64,000 bases of DNA from Gari tellinella. Taxonomy: Eukaryota > Mollusca > Bivalvia > Cardiida > Psammobiidae. The stretch spans positions 58,333,246 through 58,397,245 of the forward strand of contig OV277866.1 of the NCBI GenBank assembly GCA_922989275.2, written 5' to 3'. Within the stretch, counting starts at the first letter, position 1, and each line of letters opens with the position of its first letter. This document shows positions 42,980-53,624 of the stretch, one piece after another. A program made the translations under genes and the position numbers. The notes under the pieces are model-generated. The model was not told the DNA's origin, did not search any database, and was given only the letters and a program-made list of their open reading frames with translations.

Positions 42980-45900
42980 GTACAATTACTTAAGCTCTGC
43001 TTTAGATTTGCTTTTATGCCAACTTGGGTTATGTCGGACAAGGGTAAGGTCATTTAGAGGTCATTAGGTTGCAGTAATCAGCCATGTGATAGATTTGACA
43101 TGTGTACTCAACTCAAGAAGCACTTGAGCTTTGTACAAGTTAGGTCATATCAGACTGAGGTCAATGTCATTTAGTACATAATTTTTATGCTGTCACGTAC
43201 GTGCCTCTACGTGGTACGTTGGTATATGCAAATGAGGCTGCTCAAATCGTTGTATGGTGGGAAGTGACATGTATACAGTTGTTGCCTTGGCCCATTCATA
43301 TTACACCCATATAGCCCAATCTTGATTTGACCTTGACCTAATTTGGACTTAGAAATGATTCTGAATATATTGGCAATGATGCCACAGGGGGCACAAGTGC
43401 TAATTGAACATTGTCATGTTTTTCAAAGTAATACCCCTTGGATGTAGAAAATTTCAAACATTTCACATTTTTGCTCATTATCCTAAATACACATTTTATG
43501 CATAACCATGCGTTCAGATCAACATTTATTTTTTTTTGCAGGTGGGGCTTTCCTGTCGCACCAACACATCTAGTTATTTATTACATGTAATTTTGTTATT
43601 ACAAAATCCTTAATGCTAGCATGAAATAGTTTAGATCCTGATAATTGAACACTAATCTAGTTGCTTAACTCTGCATGCTACCATTGCAAACAGTTAACCC
43701 TTAGCCTGCCACTCACGACTATAGCTCCATATGCAAACAGCTTGGATCCGGATGAGACGCCGAGTTACTCGGCGTCTCATCCGGATCCAAGCTGTTTGAC
43801 ACTCGGACAACATTTTCAGCAATTTTGAGCAACTTTGAAGCACTTTGAAACTTGAAGCAGACGAGAAATATAGCAGACGACAATTTATTTGGCGGGCTAA
43901 GGGTTAAGATCCTGTCATATTCCTGATGAGATGCCGTGTAACAACGCATTTAACTCTTTGCATGAAAATATTCATTTTCAAATTCTGTTTGTAGAATACA
44001 TATGTAGTAGCAGATGACAATTGTTGCAGATGACAATGTCACTCAGCGAACAAAGATTTAATATGTGCACTATGTAGAATGATGTTGAGACATATGGATT
44101 GTGGTATAAATACTCAACTTAACTGGAGCTTTACTCCATATCCTGTTTGTAGTATTAAAGATAGGTCACCACTTAAAGCAGGTTCAAAGTAAAGCAGCTT
44201 GCGCCTGAAGGCATATTCTGATTTACTTTCAGCCTGCTTTAAGCTACAATCTGCTAGAATATAGAAAATGTTTGTTATAATATTCATGACTTTATAAATT
44301 GGAACTACATGCACCGGTGTATGTATTTTCTTTAATGGAGGAATAAATTGAGAGGCGTAAAAACGCGTATCTAAGGAGTAAAGGGCCAATAGACTCTATA
44401 CATTGTTTGAAATTCATTGCAGTGAGAGAGAAACTGAACTCTGAGGAGGAGAAAAGCATATTAAGTGAACATAAAGTGGATCTTTGTTGTACCTCAAGAT
44501 TGACAGAGCAGAATGATACACCACAACAGTCAACATCCAAAGTAGCATCAATGTGAGTAAGCATGACAGGTGTTCGATAAAATTTCCTTATCAAAGAAAA
44601 TTCCATTTCAATATCTTGGTATTATGTAGTCCTTCATAGAAAGCCGTTGTATATGCTATTATCATTATTTCCCTTCATTATTAGTAATATTTTACAGTTT
44701 TCAGTTTCTGGCATATGCCAGAAACTGAAAACTGTAAAATATTACTAATAATGAAGCTTACAAAAAAAGAATGATGAAAAATCTAGCAAGTGAAACGTCT
44801 AAATAATTTGGACTATGTATTATATGGTCACAAAACTGTCACATTTACATCATCATAATCTATAAAGGATCAGTGATTATGCACAGGGATCCCCAAGGAC
44901 AAGTCATTGCTTAAAGCAGAACAAAAGAAATGCTTTGCATCATAAGCCTTTCAATTTATCATGTTTGATGTGGCTGCTTAACACAGGTTTTGCTAAGCTA
45001 AGCTGTTGCCCAACATCTCTTGTTCATAAAATAATACAATATAGTCCAATAATAAATATATTCTAACACACTTCGCGCACGCCCTTACATAAACAAAGAA
45101 CGAACGTGTCAGTGTTTGAATTTTCAATAGAACACTCACGCGCTAAACGTTCTAACGTGACGTCATATGGCTTTGAAAATGCGTACTCCAAGAAATGTAG
45201 CGCCATTGCTTTGGTGCAAATTAAGGTTAAATTATGTGTTAGAATCGAAATAATAAATTAATACCAGTGTTTTATCTAACAATCGAACACGGGTAGTCGT
45301 TGAGATGCTTGTAATTAAACCACTCGGCCTAAAAGCCTTGTGATTCAATTACTACGTATCTCAACTCCTACCAGTGTTCGATTGCACGATAAAACACTGG
45401 TATGAATTTATTATTTCTTAAATATTACTATTTCTTTCATAAGTAGATGAGTTAAAGAAACCTTTACTACATGGATGGATGGTGATGTACAGGCTCCTGT
45501 TTTACTGTCAACCTGATTTAACCCATTACCACATTATTTGATAAATACTACTTTTTATGCCTTTAATTTATTCCTCCACTACAGAAAACAGTTACAATTT
45601 ATACTACTTATATAATGATATGGAGTATGACAAATAAAGTCAGACTTGTAACTCACAAAAAACCAAGATTATTCTCCACCCAGTCCCAACAATCTGAAAT
45701 AATTGACCTTTTGACCCCTGTGAACTTAACATTTGACCTGACATGTTTGAAATATACACATATTCATACTCCTCAATAGACGATTCTATTTAAAAGTTTT
45801 GCATGATTTATCTCCCCTGATAACTACTCTTCAATATCTCCGTCCGCCATTAATACGCTGCGGAACGAACGAAATCGATAAAGGGTCAATCATTACCGCT

Positions 45901-48900
45901 TTACCCTGAATAGATCTATACAAAGGTTATTTGCAAACAGTTTGAATCCTGATCAGACGCATAACTCGGCTTCTGATCAGGAACCGAACTGTTTGACACT
46001 CATAACGATATAAGATCTATTTAAGTAACCTTACCTAGAACTTTCAAAGTGAGAAATATAGAAGCAAACGACAGTTGTTATAACCCTTTACTCATAGCCT
46101 GTTTCTAGTTTTGAAGGCAGATTAGCACTTAAAGCAGATTCGGTGCAATGCAGACTGCGCCTAAAGGCACATTCTGCTTTAAGTAATCATCTGCAGCAGC
46201 AGTGATATAGAAAGTATTTCGTAAATGCGTAAAAATTGGTAGATTCTATCGATGGGCATGGCAGTGAAGGTGTTGATCTTGTCGAAACTCGTTCTGTCTA
46301 TTGTTCTAAGGTCCGGTACGCTTGACAATTTGTTAGATATCTTGTGATGGTCTTTGATTTCACATTGTTTTTTAAAGCAAAATGAAAGTACAGCTTTAAG
46401 CTCTTATATAAGCAGTCTGCTTTGATTTCGTCTTGTTAACAACTATCAAGTTGAATATATAGGAATCAGTGCAAGGTCTGCACTGATAACAATATTTGCG
46501 AATAAAAATATAACACAAAAGAAAAACCCCACAACAACAACAAAAACCCCAGAAATTGTCAAACAGAGGCTGAAAATGCTCATTCGAAGATTCAGGTGTG
46601 ACTGAAGTTTTATGATATATTGAATACTTTTTTTTAATTTTATATATTAACTCATACGAAAATATTTAAGCAGAAGTTAAGCCTCACCATTGTGAGTTGT
46701 CGTTTGCTTCAAGTATATCGTATGCAAAAAAAATCAAAATAAGTTTTATTCTTTTTTAAACGGAATAAAATCTGAATACAAGTGTCAAACAGTTTTAATC
46801 CTGATCAGACGCCGAGTTACGTGGCGTCTGATTTTGTTCTAAGCTGTTTGCAAATATAAGTGGATTCAGGATCGGCAGGCAAAAATATTAAAATAACTCA
46901 AAAATTTTACTATTGAATGTAAACACGAATGAAAGTTAGAGGTGACAATAGAAATCATCAACCAAATCACCGATTAATATTAGATCTATATGCTTTGCTG
47001 AAATACATCTCTGATGGCTTATAAACTTGATAGGGTCCGTCGTGTGAAATCTTTAATTACTTATTTAGACACAGATGTGCACAACATATTCTCGATGTGG
47101 CAGGGGGCAACCTTTCTGCATGAGAAACAAGATTGAATGGGAGATTCAGATCATATTTTATTTAAATCTTTCATATGCTAAATAACTTGATCGGGTTTTT
47201 GATCTGGATCAACAATGCTGGCGAATGATATACAAGTGGCGAACATCACTCCTTTGGTTAATAGGTAGCTTATCATAATTATCATAAACATTTAAAAATT
47301 ATTTGAAGTCTGTATCCAGACAAGACTCCAATTACTTTGCATCCGATTGATCTGGAACCACACTGCACGTGTTACTCATGTGGCGATTAACGGTGAATAG
47401 GAAAGCAACACTTATACAAGTGTCAAGCGCAGTATTTAACCAGATCAGACGCCCATGTTATCGGAGTCTGGTCTGGATCCAAACTGTGTGCAAATTAAAT
47501 TGAAATTCTATGGTGAGACTTTCTAATAAAAAACTCAGTTTTAACCGACATTTGAAGCTATATGGGTCTTATCTATGATCCATGGGATTATGTCGGTGTT
47601 TTACTAAATGGTAATAAAACTGCGGGTGTCTTACGCAATCTACCCCCTGCTCGAAGGATAAACCAATCAACCGGAAATATTTGCACATCTGTTGGTAATT
47701 AAATGACCTACATGCACAGTGATGTAACTTTTGTCACCGAGCCAACATTGACCTGAATTAATGAAAATTATGGCTACCGCTTTATTGATGAGAAAAGATT
47801 TGAACCGAATGTGTACTTTACAATCAACATTTTTGGAGTTCAGTCAGAAATACCGAACTAAAAGACATTATTTTAATTGTACATTTCGGAGATGTTGAAT
47901 AAAGAACTGGATCTACGACAATATCGGGAAAAACGCTATGTAATTGATTATTTTTTACAATTTCGGTCAGTCGTTTTCATTTCATCGTAAAGGAAAAAGG
48001 ATGGAGACGGCGAGATCATTGTTTTGTAGATGTTCAATTTAATCAAAACTCTTATTATACCAGCCGACATAAAATTACTCTAATTCTTAGCATATTGTCT
48101 CTAACCGAAGAAACAGAAGTTTCTATGTCTAAAGCGAACTTAATTTCGAAAGAAATGATATATTACTAGTGATTGTGTCACTATATATGTATTCCGATTG
48201 CTTAAAATGCAGCGTATTAATGGCGGCTAAGGTGACGTGACTCATAATGGCGGCCGTCTAATTATCGAAAATAGAATCGTCTATAAGAGCAAGTTATCTA
48301 TATCAAATATGAAGTCCCTCCCATCACCTGAGGCTCATGGGTTATTTCATTTCAATTATTCAACCTCTATGAACTTGACCTTTGATCTGACATGTCTGAA
48401 ATAAACATATTCATCTGAGCACCATGTACATGTATACCAAATATAAAGTCCAGCTGATTACATGAGGTTCAAAAGTTATTGTAATTGGTAACAACATAGG
48501 GTAGTATTTAAAATACCCACCTTATCTTTAACTCTGCTGAAATGACTGATATCAGACCCATACATTATTTCTAACAGGGCTCCAGATAAGAGGAAGTAAA
48601 CAGAACAAATTGAACATTTTCTCACTCATTTTAACCCCAAACCATAAGGTGTAACTTCTCACTAGAATCGTCTCGAAGAGACAATTCTAATGAGTGATCA
48701 GTCGTACAGCATAGGGTTTAACCCATTATCCCATAAATATGCCTTTTTACGCCTTTAATTTATTCCTCCGCTGAAGAAAATAGGTCAAATTTTTACAGTT
48801 ATGAATGTTCACTATATTCATGCAGGTGGTAGCATAAAGCAGGCTGAAAGTAAAGCAGAATGTGCCTTAAGGCACATTCTGCTTTACTTTCAACCTGCTT

Positions 48901-51900
48901 TAAGTGGCCACCTATCTTCAAAACTAGAAAAAGGTAATGGGTTAATGGAGAAACAAAAAATTTAGTTTTTGAAATACTCCCCTTACCTAGAGGTTTGTTT
49001 CTAACTGAAGGAGGCCATGCAAGGAAGAGTACAAACAACAGATCCAGCAGTACCTGGGCATTAATGATCACCTGAAGGCTGCCGGCTGCCAGAAAGGCCC
49101 ACAGTCTGGCCTGGAGAAAGACATAGAAGAGGCTGTGGCTAGAGGAGATATCAAACAGGCAGAGCAACTCAGTGACACGTTGGCCACAAGGGATGTAAGT
49201 CACCTTATCATAACAGTCTAACCTGTGTAAAACGACAACTACAAAGATGATATATATGTAGTATTCATGGCAGGTGGCAGCTTAATGCATGGTAAAAGTC
49301 ATAGGAGATTTACATAGAGTTATATAGTGAAATCTTCAAACCTCTTCTTCTCTGAAACTAATATATAGTAAAACCTTCAAACCTCTTCTTTTCTGAAACA
49401 AATATTGCCAGAGCTTTGATATTTGGCATGGTGACTTTTCTAGACGTATTTTACCAATATTGTTCAAATGGTTCTGGTCTGTTGCATATCTAGGTCACTG
49501 GAGATAAAAATAGATTTTTTTTCTTCAATTAAAACTTCAAAAATCTTCTTGTCTGAAACCACAGTACCCTGAGCTTATAGATGTTTGGCACACAGCATCA
49601 TCTACTCGGCAATTAGCATATTGTCATAATTTTTCAGCTTTCCAAGATATGTTACATTTACATCAACGGTTCAAGGTGAGCGATTTAGGGCCGTATACGT
49701 CTCTTGTTTTAGTGGTTGCTTAATACAGGTTTTACTGTATCTGATTAGGTTATTCCCTGTTAGTTAGTTCAGTAAAATCGGTGTCAAACAGTCACTAAAA
49801 AAGACAAATATTTGGCGGGGCTCTTAATGCAGTCACCTGTCTTAAACACAATAAACAGGCTATGAAGTAAAAAGTTAATATAGTTCATTTTCAAAGCAAG
49901 GCTGGTCAAGATCAAAATGTTTGTATCTTGAATTATTTGACTAGCTTCCATTTGTCAAATTGGCTTTTAGCTAAAACCTTTTGAGTCCATAGAGGGGAGA
50001 TAGAAACTGGAAGCAGAATCAATTTGCGTTTGCTGATTTTTCTTTCATTCATCTATATTTCAGTTTGCTGTTAAGATAACAGAAGCAGCTAATGCAAGGG
50101 AATTTCTCAAGAGAAAACAGGTGTGTGTCAACTGGCTTAATCCATTACCCAATAAATACACCTTTTATGTCTTTAATTTATTCCTCCACTGAAGAAAATA
50201 ATCCCAATTTATACAGTCATGATTATGTACCATAAGAAATGCTTTCTGTATTCAAGCAGATGGTAGCTTAAAGCAGGCTGAAAGTTAAGCAGAATGAACC
50301 TTAAGGTGCATTCTGCTTTACTTTAGTGGTCACCTGTTTTCAAAACTTGAAAACAGTCTATGGATGTAACTTTTCCATAATAGCCGTCAGATTACCCATA
50401 TCCAACTGATATAGCGTACATGTATACATGTATAGTACTTGTACCTGCTGAAGACAGAAATGAAACTCCATGGACATTCTAGTTTCAAATGAAGTCCATT
50501 CCATTCTTTACGAAGTTATTGGGGGTTGAAGTTTGCCATATACAGAAAGTGACAAACAGTGCAGACCCTATTCAGAGAACTCAGTTAGGCACCCTCTGAT
50601 CAGGGTCTATACTGTTTACTTAAGGCAGATATATTCTGTTATAGGTACAGTGTTTGTAAAGGATGAGTGTACACTAGGGTTCAATGTCTTAAAATATATG
50701 GTAAACCCTCTCTATTACGACCACTAAGCTGTATTAGTTATTAGGTGTTTACGACAGGTGACTGCTTTAAGCAAGGTTACAGTAAAACAGAAAGCTCCGT
50801 CTGGAGCTTTCTGTTTTACTGTCACCTTGCTTTCAGCTGTCACCTGTCTTTTATACAATTGATTAGCCTTCTTTATAGTGGTCGTAGTAGATAAGTTTAA
50901 CTCACTGAGCCCTAGTGATGCAAATATGTGTCTTTTACCAAAAGTGTACCTGTGAAGAATGCACTTGTCTCATGCAAACAGTGAAGTCCCAGATTAGAGT
51001 GCTCCTGCAGGAGCCCTCTAGTCAGGGACTTCACTGTTTGTCATTTTGCAATATATTATGAAAAACAACCCTGTAATGTCTAAAATAGACCAGCCTTTAT
51101 TGTAAATTGGAATTGTCCATTGAAAGTTCCAGGGAACATGAGTTAACTGTATCTACAATGCATTCATTAATTGCTAAGGTTTGTATTGTTGTTATTTACA
51201 GGAAGAGGATGAATTGATAAAATCAAAGAAAAAGAAGAAACTGCACTGGGGGTATGTATACATCACAATATAAACTTATCAATACACATTACCAGTTGAC
51301 AGTGCAATACAGAGTAATGTATTTAGCTCGAGACGGTTTTGGCGGAAATAGCCGATCTGACGAGCGCCTTAGCGCGAGTGTGATCGGTTGTTTCCGCCAA
51401 AAACGTTGAGAGCTAAATGCAACACTCTGTTGCGCACTGTCAACTGGTAATATGTTTATTATATGCCTTGAATACAAACCAGAAACAACTAAATAGTTGT
51501 TTAAATCATTTTACATCCAAAATTTATTAGTTATTTGAAGCAGAACGAGAAGTTTTGTATGCCACAAAGAATAACGCGGCACTCGTACATGTACGTAAAT
51601 GACGTCACGTTAAATCGACGTCAGAGTAAAATACAAAGTGGCTGACTGATACAAGGTGGCTGATACAGACTCTTGTATTTTACTTTGCAGATACACGCGG
51701 AAACGCTCGATATCATTCGAAGGCATATAATAAATGGCTGTATTGTACAGTTTAAAATACAAGTTACTGCTTAACCTTTACCTCCGTGTCTAAAAGTCCA
51801 ACCCATCAAAATTGAACTTTGTTTAAAAGCTCCGTTTACAAGTTAAAAGTCTCATGATATTCCACAATACTGGCTTAAATATACTCAGCCATGAAAGAAA

Positions 51901-53624
51901 GTACCCCTGTTTTTACATTGATTTTACATTAACCCTTTCCCCCATGGAAGCGCCTTTTAGCACACATATTTATTCATCCACTGAAGAAAAATGTTCCAAT
52001 TTTTACATTCATAAACATGTACCAAAAAATATATTTTCTATATTTTAGCAGATAGAAGTTTAAAGCAGGTTGAAAGTAAAGCAGAATGCGCCTTTAGGTG
52101 CATTCTGCTTTATTTTCAACCTGCTTTAAGTAGTCACCTATTTTCAAAACTAGAGATGGGCTATGGGGTAAAGGGTTAAGCAAATTTTAAAGCTCCATGT
52201 ATTTTAAAGTAGAAAACAACCCAGTTTTGTTTGAGATTTTAAAGGCTCATACATTCACCAAAGCTTTCCAGAAAAACATTCAGTTTAAACGACACATTTG
52301 TCAAAAATGAAACACATTATTTCAAATCAAAGGGAGGTGATTTGATATTATAAGACTTTCTAACTAGTCTTAATAACGCAGTGCATATTGTGATGACCGA
52401 AAATTTAATGTGATTTTATTTTCTTTAAGAAAAAGTTCTACCTGCTGAATATAAGCACCATTGTTTCTCTTCTATGAAAAACGTTTCTGTTGCTGTTTTC
52501 GGGAAAAAGAGTTATAGACCTTTTATTTTCAATACAAAGTGCAAGTTATTTAGCAACAATGATTCCATGTCGTCTGCAATTTTCTATAAAAGCAAAATTA
52601 AATACATTTTATGTATGAAACGCTGATAATTTAGAATACAAAAGGGTGTACTTTTTTTTTTGGCTGAGTATAGCTCTTATTTGAACTAACTAAAGGATTA
52701 TAGTGTCAGGCATATTAATTTCTTTGTAATAGCAAGTCACCCATTGTTTGTAGTTACAATCAAAGAGTATTTTGGACAGATAAGTAAAGTTAAAGCTGTA
52801 TTTTAGTACAATTGTACTTGTTTGGAAATGAAAGAAAAAAATCAAGTTTGAAACCATATTCACAGAGATTTCTAAAATATGAAATTATGTACGAAAATAT
52901 CATTATTTATAACACATTACCCCATAAATATGCCTTTTTACGCTTTTAATTTATTCCTCCACTGAAGAAAATAGTTCCAAGTTATACCTTCATAAATATA
53001 AACCATCAGAAATATTCTCTAAATCCAAGGTAAATGCTTGCTTAAAGCAGGCTGAAAGTAAAGCAGAATGTGTCTTAAGGCACATTCTGCTTTACTTTTA
53101 ACCTGCCTTAAGTGGTCACCTATCTTCAAAACTAGAATTATGCTATGGGGTAATGGGTTTGCTATATTTATGATATAGTCAGACTTGTCTTGTACTTCTT
53201 CAGCGAAAGTAAATGACAATCTATAAATATAAAGACAGACTGCTTGATTCAGAATGAAAGTATTGCTGAAAGTTTCTGCAGGAGCTTTCTGCATTACTTT
53301 GGTTCTTCATTAAGCTTGACAATGATTGTCAATGTACAGTCGAACTTCGATATCTTGAACTCCCTTAGTTTGAACTATCCGATAGTTTGACACATGAATT
53401 GCATTATTTAGTGCTCGTTTAAGTCGAACATACCCGTATTTCAAAGTTAAAGCCTGGCTAAGCCACGTTTGAACTTTGAAAAACCGATATGTTCTATCTA
53501 ACCGAGTTTGAGATATCTAAGTTCAACTGTATGATCTCTTTGAATCTCTTCTTTATACAAGTTTGAATGGTAATATTTCAGGTTTGAACACAAGCAAAGA
53601 TGGGAAACAAAAGGCAACATGTGA
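42886..53624 (+). CDS. FAM204A: FAM204A homologue (six joined coding exons)
   Basis: Exons 42,886-42,979, 44,423-44,552, 49,011-49,194, 50,064-50,120, 51,202-51,251 and 53,582-53,624 all have AG/GT borders and consistent phases (1, 2, 0, 0, 2). They give 185 residues. The C-terminal half matches what I recall of FAM204A: QYLGIND, SGLEKDIEEAV, AEQLSDTLATRD, a K-rich KKKKKLHWGFE and a final KQRWETKGNM. Vertebrate FAM204A is a small, charged, probably nuclear protein of unknown biochemical role, so no function is given. The first exon (RFQSLKERADNLTKRSTEKR) aligns with the basic helical segment. The start is uncertain (candidate exon at 39,296). Introns total nearly 10 kb, mostly MITEs. The frame is open across all six exons, so the gene looks intact. 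Confidence 0.8.
43190..43412 (+). repeat. Helentron-like fragment of the 13.2-kb type
   Basis: It opens with a hairpin acgtacgtgcctctacgtggtacgt, then has 'atacagttgttgccttgg', 'gaccttgacctaatttggac' and 'gatgccacagggggcacaag', matching core and 3' end of the 13.2-14.2-kb element. Confidence 0.55.
43694..43907. mobile_element. Family-2 TTAA MITE carrying core B, copy 2
   Basis: 214 bp, the same length as the 35,331 copy and its near-perfect reverse complement. TTAA at both ends, core tip cgccgagttactcggcg. Confidence 0.85.
44125..44390. mobile_element. Family-1 TTAA MITE, decayed ends
   Basis: Core A arms (cttaaagcaggttcaaagta ... tttcagcctgctttaag) and the side text tttataaattggaac and atggaggaataaatt are present; terminal CCC/GGG is eroded. 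It ends about 30 bp before the FAM204A exon. Confidence 0.65.
44423..44552 (+). CDS. FAM204A: FAM204A exon encoding VREKLNSEEEKS
   Basis: Acceptor attcattgcag, donor caat|gtgagt. 130 nt: 2 + 42 codons + 2. Glu/Lys- and Ser/Thr-rich, the weakly conserved middle of the protein. Confidence 0.75.
44673..44756. repeat. 84-bp perfect palindrome without spacer
   Basis: The two 42-nt arms are exact reverse complements, centred on ggcat|atgcc at 44,714/44,715. No copy was noticed elsewhere in the window. It lies in a FAM204A intron. Confidence 0.95.
44757..45246. other. Intronic, nothing recognised
   Basis: A loose core-like phrase (attgcttaaagcagaac) occurs near 44,907. Otherwise unassigned. Confidence 0.4.
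45247..45417. repeat. Inverted-repeat element with AATACCAGTGTTTTATC arms
   Basis: Arms gaaataataaattaatacca... and ...actggtatgaatttattatttc, with an inner ctcggcctaaaagcc segment. Probably a small foldback or MITE; ends not defined. Confidence 0.55.
45529..45620. repeat. Family-1 TTAA MITE, left-end fragment
   Basis: ttaacccattaccacatta ... ttaatttattcctccactac ... atttatac, then unrelated sequence. Confidence 0.6.
45779..48281. mobile_element. 2.5-kb non-coding element with terminal inverted repeats
   Basis: GACGATTCTATTT at the left and AAATAGAATCGTC at the right are flanked by TA. Subterminal ccgccattaatacgctgc is inverted at 48,205-48,225. The outer flanks on both sides share acatgt.tgaaata.acatat, suggesting that it split a repeat. 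No ORF of 60 codons or more was seen. Core-B palindromes (45,930-46,000; 46,785-46,858; 47,430-47,492) and a core-A piece (46,130-46,190) lie inside. Confidence 0.55.
48575..48997. mobile_element. hAT-like MITE family 1 next to a FAM204A splice site
   Basis: The left end cagggctccagataag and a degraded right end (ttacctagaggttt) are flanked by tttctaa on both sides. It is enlarged by the nested TTAA MITE 48,718-48,945. The right flank leads straight into ctgaag|G, the FAM204A 3' splice site. Confidence 0.7.
48718..48945. mobile_element. Family-1 TTAA MITE nested in hAT-like MITE
   Basis: Ends ttaacccattatcccata and ggtaatgggttaa; perfect core A tip gtgccttaaggcac. It inserted at a TTAA formed from the host text agggttta. 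Confidence 0.85.
49011..49194 (+). CDS. FAM204A: FAM204A exon encoding the most conserved block
   Basis: 184 nt; AT plus G restores Met across the junction. It encodes KEEYKQQIQQYLGINDHLKA, then SGLEKDIEEAVARGDIKQAE and QLSDTLATRD. Donor ggat|gtaagt is strong. Confidence 0.85.
49300..49715 (+). mobile_element. Helentron-like element, 3' portion
   Basis: Cores 'gatatttggcatggtgactt' and 'catatctaggtcactggaga' lead to caaggtgagcgat, gggccgtatacgtc, tcttgtttt. The 5' hairpin is missing. Confidence 0.6.
50064..50120 (+). CDS. FAM204A: FAM204A exon encoding FAVKITEAANAREFLKRKQ
   Basis: Acceptor tctatatttcag, donor acag|gtgtgt; 19 whole codons. Corresponds to the VKIAKA..C..F..AK part of vertebrate FAM204A as I remember it. 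Confidence 0.8.
50131..50365. mobile_element. Family-1 TTAA MITE directly downstream of the 50-kb exon
   Basis: cttaatccattacccaata ... ttaatttattcctccactga ... core A with gaaccttaaggtgc centre ... aacagtctatgg. It begins about 11 nt past the donor site. Ends eroded. Confidence 0.7.
50698..51149. mobile_element. Tigger-like TA MITE with nested TTAA MITE
   Basis: The left end ggtaaaccctctctattacg, core A variant (ctttaagcaaggttacagta) with tip aaagctccgtctggagcttt, and right end gtggtcgtagtagataagtt are interrupted at TTAA by 50,897-51,146 and finish with actg followed by TA. Confidence 0.75.
50897..51146. mobile_element. Family-3 TTAA MITE
   Basis: TTAA at both ends, interior gcaaacagtgaagtcccaga ... 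gggacttcactgtttgtc hairpin with tip gctcctgcaggagc. Side text ggaattgtccattgaaagtt matches the 60,830 copy. Confidence 0.75.
51202..51251 (+). CDS. FAM204A: FAM204A exon encoding the lysine-rich segment
   Basis: 50 nt; EEDELIKSKKKKKLHWG. Acceptor ttatttacag, donor gggg|gtatgt (one of two overlapping G positions). The basic run could be a nuclear localisation signal (inference). Confidence 0.85.
51289..51452. repeat. Inverted repeat with TTACCAGTTGACAGTGC arms
   Basis: attaccagttgacagtgc and gcactgtcaactggtaat bracket a second, imperfect pair (agctcgagacggttttggcg ... ccgccaaaaacgttgagagct). Probably a MITE; target duplication not resolved. Confidence 0.7.
51453..51881. other. Intronic, nothing recognised
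   Basis: Contains a short direct repeat (gtggctga.tgatacaag) near 51,640; no exon. Confidence 0.4.
51882..52670. mobile_element. TA-flanked TACTCAGCC transposon, copy 2, with nested MITE
   Basis: The ends tactcagccatgaaagaaag and tttggctgagta have TA flanks. The interior is related in reverse orientation to copy 1 (for example cattcaccaaagctttccag). It is enlarged by a TTAA MITE at 51,929-52,178. Confidence 0.8.
51929..52178. mobile_element. Family-1 TTAA MITE nested in TA transposon
   Basis: ttaaccctttcccccatgg ... core A ... ctatggggtaaagggttaa. All landmarks of the family are present. Confidence 0.85.
52671..52910. other. Intronic, nothing recognised
   Basis: AT-rich filler between two MITEs. 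Confidence 0.4.
52911..53160. mobile_element. Family-1 TTAA MITE
   Basis: taacacattaccccataaat ... ttaatttattcctccactga ... cttaaagcaggctgaaagta with tip gtgtcttaaggcac ... ctatggggtaatgggtt. The terminal TTAA is lost on both sides. Confidence 0.75.
53337..53529. mobile_element. TA MITE with CAGTCGAACTTCG ends
   Basis: cagtcgaacttcgatatctt and gatatctaagttcaactg form terminal inverted repeats with TA flanks; 193 bp. It ends about 50 nt before the last FAM204A exon. Confidence 0.8.
53582..53624 (+). CDS. FAM204A: FAM204A last coding exon
   Basis: GG plus G gives Gly, then FEHKQRWETKGNM and TGA. Acceptor ggtaatatttcag. The WGFE.K.RWETK.NM ending is the clearest FAM204A signature; the vertebrate protein continues three residues further as I recall (GYM). 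Confidence 0.88.

Noticed and set aside
48799..49203. 134-codon minus-strand ORF
   Set aside because: It is antisense to the FAM204A exon 49,011-49,194 and runs into a MITE; no protein motif.
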